A stretch of DNA of 48,347 nt from Chlorobiaceae bacterium (lineage in GTDB: Bacteria; Bacteroidota; Chlorobiia; Chlorobiales; Chlorobiaceae): NCBI GenBank assembly GCA_013334525.1, contig JAAXXK010000017.1, positions 1-48,347 on the forward strand, written 5' to 3'. Position 1 is the first letter of the stretch. Each line of letters starts with the position of its first letter. Of this stretch, positions 22,925 to 31,257 are shown one piece after another. A model generated the notes under the pieces. The model was not told the DNA's origin and searched no databases. It saw only the letters and a list, made by a program, of their open reading frames with translations. Made by a program: the position numbers and the translations under genes.

Positions 22925-25585
22925 ATGTTCAGATCGCTCCATAACAACATCACATCGTTCGGCAAGCGGAAGGAAGCTCCGAAAAAGCATGTGCGTAACG
23001 AAGATGAGCAGTTTCTCCTGAAGCTTTGCGGTGAACCTGTCGATCGGGTACTGCAGATTATGGAAAGCCGTCCTGAAGGGCTTGATGACCAGCAGGTATC
23101 AAAGCGTTCGGCAAAGTACGGCAGGAATGAGATAGCCCAGTCGAAGCGCCCCTCCTTTCTTCAGGATATTCTCCACCGTCTCACCTCTCCTCTTGTCATC
23201 CAGCTGCTTCTTATAGCTGTTCTTTCGGCCGTTATCGGTGAACTGAAATCTTCGGTCATTGTCAGCATCATGATCCTTTTGAGCGTGGGCATCTCCTACG
23301 TGCTGGATCGGCGGTCAGGCAATGCTGTGGCCTCGCTCGGCAAACGCGTCCAGTCAAGGTCGCAGGTATTACGCAACGGAATCGAGCGTCAGGTGCCTCT
23401 TTCGGATCTCGTTCCCGGTGATATTGTCGTGTTGCAGGCCGGTTCGGTGATACCGGCAGACCTGCGGCTCATTTCGGCAAAAGATTTTTTCGTGAGCCAG
23501 GGATCGCTCACCGGGGAGACCATGCCGGTGGAAAAAAACGCACTGCCTTGCACCGCTGAAAACCTTACCATCCTTGAGCAGAGCAATGCCTGTTTCCAGG
23601 GCAGCAGCGTCAGCAGTGGCTCAGCGCGGGCTGTCGTGGTCAATACCGGCAACAGATCTTTTTTCGGCGCCATAGCCCAAAGCCTGAACGAGAAGAGGAG
23701 CGAAACCAGTTTTGACAAGGGCATACGTTCGTTCACCTGGCTGATGATCCGGTTCATGATCGTCATGGTTTCGGCAGTGTTCCTGATTGTGGGATTGACC
23801 AAGGGAAACTGGATGGAGTCGCTTTTCTTCAGCCTTTCGGTCGCCGTAGGCCTGACGCCTGAAATGCTTCCGATGATCGTGACCGTAAACCTTGCAAAAG
23901 GCGCGCTGGCCATGGCGGCCAAAAAGGTCATTGTCAAGCACCTCTCGTCGATACAGAATTTCGGCGCCATCGATATTCTCTGCACCGACAAAACCGGCAC
24001 CCTCACCCAGGATCACGTGCTGCTGGAATTGGCCGTCGATCTCATGGGCGTCAACAGCGACAACGTCCTGAAATATGCCTACCTGAACAGTTTTTACCAG
24101 ACAGGCTTGCGCAACCTGCTCGACCGGGCGGTGCTCGAACACCAGGAGTTCGCGGTTGGTGACAGCTGCCGTCTGGTGGACGAACTGCCGTTCGACTTCC
24201 AACGCCGGCGAATGTCGGTGGTAGTCAGTTACCAGAACGACCATGTGCTGATCTGCAAAGGTGCTGTCGAAGAGATTTATACCTGCTGCAACCGATATCA
24301 GATAGACGACGAGATCTATCCGCTGATCGGCATGATCCGGGATGATCTTTTTGAGGAGGTGGCCGCCCTGAACAGTAATGGATATCGCGTACTTGCCATC
24401 GCATACAACGCGTTTTCCCCCGACAGGGCTCGATTTTCCAACGACGATGAAAAAGATCTGATCCTTCTGGGCTATATCGCTTTCCTGGACCCGCCGAAAG
24501 ATTCAACCAAGCAGGCGCTTGTAAGCCTCAGGGAGGCAGGGGTCAGGGTCAAGATCCTGACCGGCGACAACGCACTGGTGACGGGAAAAATCTGCCGGGA
24601 TGTCGGGCTTGAAGTGAATCGTGTCGCCACCGGTGATGAACTTGACAAAATGCAGCCGGACGAGTTCGACAGGTTCGTTGAGGAGGCGGAAATTCTCGCC
24701 AAGCTCTCCCCGATGCAGAAGGCGCAGGTAGTGGGTTCCCTGAGGAAAAGTGGTCATGTGGTAGGTTATATGGGCGATGGCATAAACGACGCACCTGCCT
24801 TGCGGTCGGCCGATGTCGGCATATCGGTCGACTCGGCTGTCGACGTCGCCAAGGAGACGGCTGATATCGTCCTGCTCGAAAAAAGCCTGATGGTGCTCGT
24901 CGACGGCATCATGGAGGGGCGGCGCGTGTTCGCCAACATCATCAAGTATATACGGATGGGGGCAAGTTCAAACTTCGGCAACATGTTCAGTGTTCTCGGA
25001 GCGAGCTACCTGTTGCCGTTTCTGCCGATGCAGCCGATCCAGATACTGCTTAACAACCTGCTTTACGATTTTTCACAGACCGGTATCCCGACAGACAGTG
25101 TCGATGAGGAGCAGATAAGGAAGCCGAGGAAATGGGATATTGGCAACATCAAGTGGTTTATGATGGTCATCGGTCCCATCAGCTCAATTTTTGACTATGC
25201 CACCTTTGCGCTTATGTGGTTCTTTTTCAATGCCCGGGTATTTGCGGACCCTGCGGCAGGGCTTGCAGCAAAATCACATGCGGTCCAGCTTTTCCAGACG
25301 GGCTGGTTTGTCGAGTCGCTTTTAACCCAGACCCTTATTGTTCATATAATCAGGACGGGAAGGGTGCCGTTTCTTCAAAGTCGGGCCTCTTTGCCTATGC
25401 TGATGAGCACCCTTACGGTGATGGTTGTGGCCGCAGGACTTCCATATTCCCCTTTCGCCAGCCTTTTCGGCATGGTTCCGCTGCCGTTCAGTTACTTTGG
25501 CTGGATCGGCCTGTTCCTGCTGACCTACGGTATTTTGACCCATATCGTGAAATCATGGTTCTTCAAACGTTTTGGAGGAAACTGA
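22925..25585 (+). CDS. mgtA: Mg2+-importing P-type ATPase MgtA
   Basis: An 886-residue P3B-type ATPase. The actuator domain has SQGSLTGETMPVEK; transmembrane helix 4 has GLTPEMLPMIV, the signature of MgtA/MgtB rather than Ca2+ pumps. The phosphorylation motif is DKTGTLTQD; the nucleotide domain has KGAVEEI, TGDN and GDGINDAPAL. The C-terminal membrane part includes the MgtA-type MQPIQILLNNLLYDFSQ. The length is close to the usual 890-910. It imports Mg2+ (and in enterobacteria Ni2+) when external Mg2+ is low. The next gene starts one base after its stop codon, indicating translational coupling with an EIIA-like protein. No PhoP-type box was recognised upstream. Confidence 0.95.
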   Translation: MFRSLHNNITSFGKRKEAPKKHVRNEDEQFLLKLCGEPVDRVLQIMESRPEGLDDQQVSKRSAKYGRNEIAQSKRPSFLQDILHRLTSPLVIQLLLIAVLSAVIGELKSSVIVSIMILLSVGISYVLDRRSGNAVASLGKRVQSRSQVLRNGIERQVPLSDLVPGDIVVLQAGSVIPADLRLISAKDFFVSQGSLTGETMPVEKNALPCTAENLTILEQSNACFQGSSVSSGSARAVVVNTGNRSFFGAIAQSLNEKRSETSFDKGIRSFTWLMIRFMIVMVSAVFLIVGLTKGNWMESLFFSLSVAVGLTPEMLPMIVTVNLAKGALAMAAKKVIVKHLSSIQNFGAIDILCTDKTGTLTQDHVLLELAVDLMGVNSDNVLKYAYLNSFYQTGLRNLLDRAVLEHQEFAVGDSCRLVDELPFDFQRRRMSVVVSYQNDHVLICKGAVEEIYTCCNRYQIDDEIYPLIGMIRDDLFEEVAALNSNGYRVLAIAYNAFSPDRARFSNDDEKDLILLGYIAFLDPPKDSTKQALVSLREAGVRVKILTGDNALVTGKICRDVGLEVNRVATGDELDKMQPDEFDRFVEEAEILAKLSPMQKAQVVGSLRKSGHVVGYMGDGINDAPALRSADVGISVDSAVDVAKETADIVLLEKSLMVLVDGIMEGRRVFANIIKYIRMGASSNFGNMFSVLGASYLLPFLPMQPIQILLNNLLYDFSQTGIPTDSVDEEQIRKPRKWDIGNIKWFMMVIGPISSIFDYATFALMWFFFNARVFADPAAGLAAKSHAVQLFQTGWFVESLLTQTLIVHIIRTGRVPFLQSRASLPMLMSTLTVMVVAAGLPYSPFASLFGMVPLPFSYFGWIGLFLLTYGILTHIVKSWFFKRFGGN

Positions 25586-25586
25586 G

Positions 25587-26393
25587 ATGTTGAAAAGCAT
25601 TCTTGATGCGCTCCAGCATGGACGCCTTGTAGAGCTGCCGCACAATGACAAGGACGATGCGCTGCTGTTCCTTGCCACGATGCTCGAAGCTGTCCCCGGA
25701 ATTCCTTCCGGAACTGATATCGTCGAAAGCGTACTTGCCCACGAAAAAACATCGAATACTTCGCTTGGGGTAGGGTGGGCATGTCCGCATTCACGGGTCA
25801 ATTTCGATGGCGAGCTGAGCTGCGCCATTGGCTGGAGTCCCCAGGGAATCGATTACGGAATACCGGGGGAGCCCCTGGTGCGGATGATCGTCATGTTTTA
25901 CGTGCCGAACAACCAGAGGAACACCTATCTCAAGGAGGTATCGGCCCTTGCAAGGGTGCTCAAGAATTACCCGCAGAACCAGATCGTCGAATCATTTGCG
26001 GATCTGAACGCCGTCAGGAACACGATGCTGGACATTGCGCATCTTGCCATGAGCGGTGACGCACGCAACTACCGGGCAAGGATGATCCAGCTCGACACGC
26101 TGACCAAGGCTGCCGTCACTACCGGTGGCTTCAAGCTTGAAGGTATGCAGGTCGATGCCCTGATGATTGTCTCCGGTCCCGATATAAAGCCGGTTATCCT
26201 CACCCAGAACCAGGAGCTCTCAAATCTTGCCGGACAGGACAGCGAGCTGGTTGCCGCAATCTCTACCGGCAGCAGCCATGAGCTTCAGGGGTGGCAGATC
26301 GTGCGAAGGAGCACGACGACCTACATCGGCGACAGGGTAATTCACGATTGCCTTGCCATTAAACCTGCGCTGGCCAGGGAGCCAAACGAATGA
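25587..26393 (+). CDS. PTS EIIA type 2-like protein with extra C-terminal domain
   Basis: A 268-residue soluble protein starting at ATG 25587, eight bases after GGAGG and one base after the mgtA stop. Residues about 1-145 match the EIIA-fructose/nitrogen type (PTS_EIIA_2): SLGVGWACPHSRV contains the His that is phosphorylated by HPr (usual motif GIAIPH), and the domain ends near RNTMLDIAHL. Residues about 150-268 form a second domain with VDALMIVSGPDI and WQIVRRSTTTYIG that I do not recognise. EIIANtr proteins elsewhere bind and control K+ and other cation systems. Coupling to MgtA suggests a dedicated regulator of the ATPase, possibly reporting PTS phosphorylation state. The domain call is good; the role is inferred. 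Confidence 0.8.
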   Translation: MLKSILDALQHGRLVELPHNDKDDALLFLATMLEAVPGIPSGTDIVESVLAHEKTSNTSLGVGWACPHSRVNFDGELSCAIGWSPQGIDYGIPGEPLVRMIVMFYVPNNQRNTYLKEVSALARVLKNYPQNQIVESFADLNAVRNTMLDIAHLAMSGDARNYRARMIQLDTLTKAAVTTGGFKLEGMQVDALMIVSGPDIKPVILTQNQELSNLAGQDSELVAAISTGSSHELQGWQIVRRSTTTYIGDRVIHDCLAIKPALAREPNE

Positions 26394-27220
26394 CTTGTTT
26401 TTTTCCCCGGAGTTTACTTTCCTGATTTTGTGGCGGCCGGTGAGCAGGGCGTTGATATCGTCAAAGCTGATCTCTGCCATGGCCGACATGGGGGCTCCGT
26501 AAAAAACATCGTATCAATACCTCACACATCCCCGCAGGTATTCCCAGGGCAATAATTGAGCCATGGGTGGGCCTGACAGGTTTCGTTTCGGGCGGTAGCT
26601 TCCGATTCAATTACCCATTCTCTCCACTCCGGTGCCGGTCAGCTTCAGGCATGATCATTCAATCGTCAGGGAGCTTCTTTCGATGGAATTCCACCATAAT
26701 TATCCCGACACCTATCCATGGCCCCGACACCGCAAGCAAGGCCTTTGTGAACTATCTGCTTTTGGTCGATCAATTGCCGTTTTCAAATATATGCGGTAAA
26801 CCTGAACCTCATTTTTTTCGGTCATCAGGCATAATTACAATGCATTGTTTGCATAAAAAGCCTTAATAACATAATATTTATTGCATAAATGTATTTTTTA
26901 TTAAATAATTTCTCTTACTTTTCGGTTATGCCTTAATGATTAAGCCTCGCGAGATCGGTGAACGTGTCGGTGGAAAGTGGAAAAGGAAGTTTGAACAGTC
27001 CGCGATCGAATTCTGATCAACCTTGATTTCCTGATGTGAAGGTTAAAAAAGCCGAACCCTTCAAATGAACAGTTCGGCATTCATGTCGGAATCATGTCGC
27101 AATGTGAGTGCACTGATAACCAGTTTTTCAATTTGTATCGTTAACCAAAAAAATCAAGCCATGAAAACAGCAGCAATAAGCCCCGGGAGGGGTGACTATT
27201 TTGCCCGAATCAGGGAGAAT
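26394..27220. other. Long intergenic region before ammonium transporter gene
   Basis: About 830 bases. The first half is of average composition with no gene-like frame; the second half (about 26820-26920) is very AT-rich and probably holds the promoter of the ammonium transporter gene. No convincing -24/-12 sigma-54 element was seen close to the gene, though TGGC-N9-CGC at 26719-26733 has the right spacing far upstream. A 99-codon frame (26567-26866) has no family features. An ATG at 27161 and another at 27065 are in frame with the transporter but precede its signal peptide. Confidence 0.4.
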
Positions 27221-28702
27221 ATGTCAAAACAGAAAAACTGGAAACTTGGGGCAACCATTTTTGCAGGTAAGATGATAGGACTGTTTTTGGTCCTCCTGTC
27301 AATGAATACGTTATCTGGAATTATAGGTACGCCGGCAAATGCTGCGGTGACCTATACTCCTGCCGAAACGAATGTGGTCAATGCCCTCAACACGGTATGG
27401 ACTTTGGTTGCAGCAGCCCTGGTTTTTGGAATGCAGGCCGGGTTCGTAATGCTCGAGGCCGGTTTTGCCAGGAAAAGGGAAGCCGTAAACGTGTTGATCG
27501 AATGCGTCCTGGATACGGCGATCTGCGGTATCTCATTCTGGGCGATCGGTTATGCATTCATGTTTTCTGAAGGCAATGGCTTCATCGGACAGAAGTGGTT
27601 CTTCCTGCAGGGCGTACCTGCTACGTATGGAACGACCGGCGTAGCACTTCTGGCTCACTGGGTGTTCCAGTTCGCCTTTGCCGATACCGCTTCGACGATT
27701 ACTTCCGGCGCCATGATCGGACGTACCAGCTTCCGCGGCGATATCCTATACAGTATTGTTGTGACGGCGTTAATCTATCCTATCATCGGTCACTGGGCCT
27801 GGGGTCCGGACGGTTTCCTGGTAACGATGGGTACCGCTGGAAAATTTCTGCCTGAACTGGGCAACCCTTTCCGCGATTTCGCAGGTTCAACGGTCGTGCA
27901 TACGATTGGTGGTGTTGTTTCATTGGCCGGCGCTATTGTTCTCGGGCCTCGTCTGGGTCGTGTATTTCTTCGTGACGACAAAGAGAGAGGCGGTCTTCCT
28001 GCAGCCCACAACCTGCCTGTAGCTGTTACAGGAGCTTTCCTGCTGTGGTTTGGCTGGTACGGCTTCAACCCCGGCAGCACGATTTCTGCAATGGATGCCG
28101 TAGGTATCGGCCGTGTGGCTGCCAATACGACCCTTGCCGCTTGTGCTGGTGCATTGAGCGCCATGTTCCTGGCCTTTTACCTTGGATCTTTCAAAGGAAA
28201 ATTTGACGTCGGCTTTACGGTGAACGGTCTGCTGGGTGGCTTGGTTGCCATTACGGCTCCATGCTACTGGGTTTCACCATTCGGATCGATCATAATCGGC
28301 CTTATTGCAGGTGCAATCGTTTTTGGCGGCATCTACCTGCTTGAATATCTCCGGATTGACGATCCTGTAGGTGCTGTTCCGGTTCATGGCCTTAACGGTA
28401 TTTTCGGAACCTGGGCGATCGGCCTGTTTGCTACCGGCGAATATGGTTGTGCAACTCCTTTCGGTCCTGACAACAGCGCTCCTGTGACCGGTCTGTTTTA
28501 CGGTGGTGGCTGGAATGTGTTCCTTGCACAGTTTGTCGGAAATGCAATCGTAGCACTCTCCACGTTTGCGGTAGCATTTATCGCAATGTGGCTCATCAAC
28601 AAGCTGCCCTATCCGTTCAAATTACGTGTTGAGCCAGAAGGTGAGACCGGCGTCGGCGGATTGGATGTGTTTGAACACGGTGCTGAAGCATACACCAACT
28701 GA
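27221..28702 (+). CDS. amt: Ammonium transporter with signal peptide
   Basis: A 493-residue Amt/Mep/Rh channel. I place the start at ATG 27221 (GGGAG just upstream), because residues 1-41 then form a proper signal peptide ending TPANA; earlier in-frame ATGs would bury it. Eleven transmembrane helices follow. Signatures: GMQAGFVMLEAGFARKR in helix 1, twin-His residues in STVVHTIGG and VPVHGLNG, FGWYGFNPGS, and GTWAIGLFA. It conducts NH4+/NH3 across the inner membrane as a trimer. The PII gene 164 bases downstream encodes its probable regulator (AmtB-GlnK arrangement). A 15-base-pair hairpin lies between the two. Confidence 0.93.
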   Translation: MSKQKNWKLGATIFAGKMIGLFLVLLSMNTLSGIIGTPANAAVTYTPAETNVVNALNTVWTLVAAALVFGMQAGFVMLEAGFARKREAVNVLIECVLDTAICGISFWAIGYAFMFSEGNGFIGQKWFFLQGVPATYGTTGVALLAHWVFQFAFADTASTITSGAMIGRTSFRGDILYSIVVTALIYPIIGHWAWGPDGFLVTMGTAGKFLPELGNPFRDFAGSTVVHTIGGVVSLAGAIVLGPRLGRVFLRDDKERGGLPAAHNLPVAVTGAFLLWFGWYGFNPGSTISAMDAVGIGRVAANTTLAACAGALSAMFLAFYLGSFKGKFDVGFTVNGLLGGLVAITAPCYWVSPFGSIIIGLIAGAIVFGGIYLLEYLRIDDPVGAVPVHGLNGIFGTWAIGLFATGEYGCATPFGPDNSAPVTGLFYGGGWNVFLAQFVGNAIVALSTFAVAFIAMWLINKLPYPFKLRVEPEGETGVGGLDVFEHGAEAYTN

Positions 28703-28715
28703 TTTGAGTGTGTGT

Positions 28716-28759
28716 CTGGTTGAAGACAGGTCCTGGTTAATGCTCCTGTCTTCAACCAG
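28716..28759 (+). terminator. Perfect 15-bp hairpin between amt and PII gene
   Basis: CTGGTTGAAGACAGG (28716-28730) and CCTGTCTTCAACCAG (28745-28759) pair perfectly around a 14-base loop, 13 bases after the amt stop. Only TTT follows, so it is either a leaky terminator lowering PII gene expression relative to amt or an mRNA-stabilising stem. Confidence 0.65.
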
Positions 28760-28866
28760 TTTAAAGCCATGAAAATGAGAAGCCTTCATTCAAAAACATT
28801 AGTTTTACGAATGGTTGCAGGTCCCCATTTTTTCAAATCGATTAACTCATTTAAAAAAGATCTGTT

Positions 28867-29214
28867 ATGAAAAAAATAGAAGCGATCATAAGACGCTCCA
28901 AATTCGAAGAGGTCAAGGCGGCATTGCACGCCATTGATATCGACTTTTTTTCCTATACCGAATCATACGGAGTAGGGAACGAAAGGAAAAAGAAAGATGT
29001 GTTTCGCGGTTCTGAGCATACCGATTACATCTCTCGTCTCTCTTTGTCTATCGTTGTTCGCGACATCAATCTCCGAAAAACTGTTGACTGCCTCTTGAAC
29101 TCAGCGTATACCGGTGAAGTGGGTGACGGCAAGATCTTCGTCTGGACCATTGAGGAGTCTTATCGCATCCGTACCAGGGAGAGTGGTGACGACTCCATGT
29201 ATAACAAGGATTGA
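28867..29214 (+). CDS. PII signal protein with altered T-loop
   Basis: A 115-residue GlnB/GlnK relative: MKKIEAIIRR start, T-loop region about 36-53, and the conserved C-terminal TGEVGDGKIFV (B-loop) and RIRTRE. Compared with E. coli GlnB, RGAEY is RGSEH, so the uridylylated Tyr51 is His. Gln39 of the ATP/2-oxoglutarate site is Glu39. One residue seems missing between 51 and 58. The T-loop carries three consecutive lysines (ERKKKD). Control by uridylylation is therefore unlikely, and 2-oxoglutarate sensing may be changed. It follows the ammonium transporter gene and presumably plugs that channel. Transcription ends at a strong terminator 40 bases downstream. Confidence 0.88.
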   Translation: MKKIEAIIRRSKFEEVKAALHAIDIDFFSYTESYGVGNERKKKDVFRGSEHTDYISRLSLSIVVRDINLRKTVDCLLNSAYTGEVGDGKIFVWTIEESYRIRTRESGDDSMYNKD

Positions 29215-29256
29215 TCGTCAGATCGAACTACCTGTCTGATCTCTTTTCAAACAAGA

Positions 29257-29286
29257 AACCCCGCAGATTTGCCGCGGGGTTTTTTG
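29257..29286 (+). terminator. Rho-independent terminator after PII gene
   Basis: AACCCCGC (29257-29264) pairs with GCGGGGTT (29274-29281) around a 9-base loop and runs into TTTTT. It closes the amt-PII unit and lies between convergent genes. Confidence 0.88.
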
Positions 29287-29347
29287 TTGTGCGTCCGATA
29301 ACCGAATTCCTGTCCGGAGCCAGGAGCCTGCTGCCGACACTCGAGCG

Positions 29348-31162
29348 TCATACCGGTAGCGTGAAGTGGAATACGCTCCCTTTTTCCCTGGTGCTTTCCA
29401 CGCCGACGGTTCCTCCATGGGTTGAGACAATTTCCTTGACTATCGATAGGCCCAGGCCGATGCCCGACTTTTCGTCCTGGCCCGGAACCCGGTAGAATTG
29501 GTCGAACAATCGTTTCAAGTGTTCGGGAGCAATTCCTTCTCCGGTATCTTCGACCGAGAACCTGATTCCCGAGAGTTCGGCTTCGGCCTTGACGGTTATT
29601 GTTCCGCCTCTCCGTGAAAAGCGGATAGCGTTTGAGAGCAGATTGGCGAAAACATGCTTGATGCTCTCAGTGTCTGCAATCACTTCAGGCAACCCCGGCG
29701 GAGTGTCGATGATCAGATGGATCTCTTTTTCCTTTGCTTCATTCATAAATGGCTCAATACAGATACTCACAAGTCTTTCAGGATGCTGAGGTTGCATGTT
29801 CAGCCTTGCCCTTCCCGACTCTATCCTGTTCAGGTCGAGCAGATCGTCAAGGATCTCCGCAAGGCGATCGCTGTCTTCACATGCGGTGTGAAGCAACTCG
29901 GCCTGCTTTCCGTTCAACGCGCCTATCCGTTGTTCAAACAGCAGGTGAATGGCCATTCTCAGCGAAGTCAGCGGTGTGCGAAGTTGATGTGAAACGGTTG
30001 AGACGACTCCTCGTTTCAGCTCTTTCTGTTCATGAACCTGGGTCATGTCGTAAAGAAGGAGAACGGTTCCGTTGGCCCTTATCGTATTCTGGTCGTGAGG
30101 TATCGGGATAGCTGCGGGTTTGAAAAAGAATTCACGGTTGTCGATAAATTTCTGGATGAATCCGTTGCCTTCGTTTTCTATTGCCCGTCCTTCTGTAGCA
30201 GCTCGATGAAGCAGTTCAGGTAGCCAGGGATAATCGAGGCTAGCGGCCTCAGTTCCCGGTTTCAGGCCGAAGTGTCGAATAGCAGACTGTGTGGCTACAT
30301 CTACCCGTCCGTCAGGATCAAAGATCGCTATCGGTGTCGGCAGGATGTTCATGACCTCCTGGGTGGCCCTTCGTGTCCGCTGGAGTTTGTCGTTCTCGTT
30401 TTTCCGGACCTGACGCAGTGTTGAAGTCATTTCACTGAAGGCTGCCGAAAGCTGGCCGATTTCATCGTTGCCCCCTGTTTCGAGTGCCAGGTCAAGGTTG
30501 CCGTTCCTGATTTCGTTTGCAGAGACGATAAGCCTTCCGATTGGCCTCAGGATCCATCGGCGGAGCTGGAAGCTGAACAGCAGGGCGATCGCGGCGCAGG
30601 CGACGATAGCAACGAGCATGCGGTTACGGGCCGATTCGGCCATCATCCTGGCCGCATGGTTGGCTTCGTTCATGTTTGCCTGGTTCATGTCGAGGATCTG
30701 CTGCGCGAGCGTTTTCATCTCAGTCAGTTGCGGATGAATGGTCGTGAAATAGGTCGTGCGCCTTTTCGGAAGGGGGATTGAATCGTCGATTACCCGATGG
30801 ACGGAGGTGGCATAATCGTCGAACAGAAGCGCGATGCGATCGGCTTTCTCTTTTTCTCCAGGCAGGGTTATGTTTCCGAGCTCGACCTTCAGCGCCTGCC
30901 TGAATTTGTGTTCGCTGTTGCCCATGTTTCCGGAGCCTGGTTCATGGCGTCCGGCAAAAGAAAACAGGATGTCGCTGTCCATCCTGTCGAGAGCCTCTTT
31001 CATCTCCTGACTTGCGGTGACACTCCGGTAATTCTGCTTCAGGATGACGTCGATGGCGTTGCCGAGCTGGTCGATCTGGGTGATGGTCAGCATACCGATG
31101 ACCGCGATTATGGCCAGAAGTCCGCCAAATCCGAGGGCAAGCTTGTGTCTCAGGCTGATCAT
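29348..31162 (-). CDS. KinB-type membrane sensor histidine kinase
   Basis: A 604-residue kinase. A transmembrane helix (about 8-28), a periplasmic four-helix-bundle sensor (about 30-175) and a second helix (about 183-202) precede a HAMP domain (RPIGRLIVSANEIRNGNLD). A PAS domain follows (about 265-375, NILPTPIAIFDPDGRVDVAT), then SHQLRTPLTSLR with the phosphoacceptor His and the ATPase boxes: N (NLLSNAIRFS), G1 (DTGEGI), F (FDQFYR) and G2 (GIGLGLSIV). The order matches KinB of pseudomonads. The AlgB-like regulator gene lies upstream in the same direction with an APC permease gene between, so the kinase and regulator probably form one pair sensing or controlling the transported substrate. Confidence 0.9.
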   Translation of the reverse strand: MISLRHKLALGFGGLLAIIAVIGMLTITQIDQLGNAIDVILKQNYRSVTASQEMKEALDRMDSDILFSFAGRHEPGSGNMGNSEHKFRQALKVELGNITLPGEKEKADRIALLFDDYATSVHRVIDDSIPLPKRRTTYFTTIHPQLTEMKTLAQQILDMNQANMNEANHAARMMAESARNRMLVAIVACAAIALLFSFQLRRWILRPIGRLIVSANEIRNGNLDLALETGGNDEIGQLSAAFSEMTSTLRQVRKNENDKLQRTRRATQEVMNILPTPIAIFDPDGRVDVATQSAIRHFGLKPGTEAASLDYPWLPELLHRAATEGRAIENEGNGFIQKFIDNREFFFKPAAIPIPHDQNTIRANGTVLLLYDMTQVHEQKELKRGVVSTVSHQLRTPLTSLRMAIHLLFEQRIGALNGKQAELLHTACEDSDRLAEILDDLLDLNRIESGRARLNMQPQHPERLVSICIEPFMNEAKEKEIHLIIDTPPGLPEVIADTESIKHVFANLLSNAIRFSRRGGTITVKAEAELSGIRFSVEDTGEGIAPEHLKRLFDQFYRVPGQDEKSGIGLGLSIVKEIVSTHGGTVGVESTREKGSVFHFTLPV

Positions 31163-31257
31163 TGCGCTTTCTCCTGCTCTCTGATTATCATGTTATCAGG
31201 ATTATTCATCCGGTAATTGGCCAGGTCGCTGCTTCCCGGATCGTCAAAGCAGGTACT

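Noticed and set aside
24225-24794. Several overlapping minus-strand frames inside mgtA
   Set aside because: All are complements of strongly conserved P-type ATPase motifs on the plus strand.
26719-26733. Sigma-54-like element upstream of the ammonium transporter gene
   Set aside because: Spacing is right, but the -12 element reads CCGC rather than TTGC and it lies about 490 bases from the gene.
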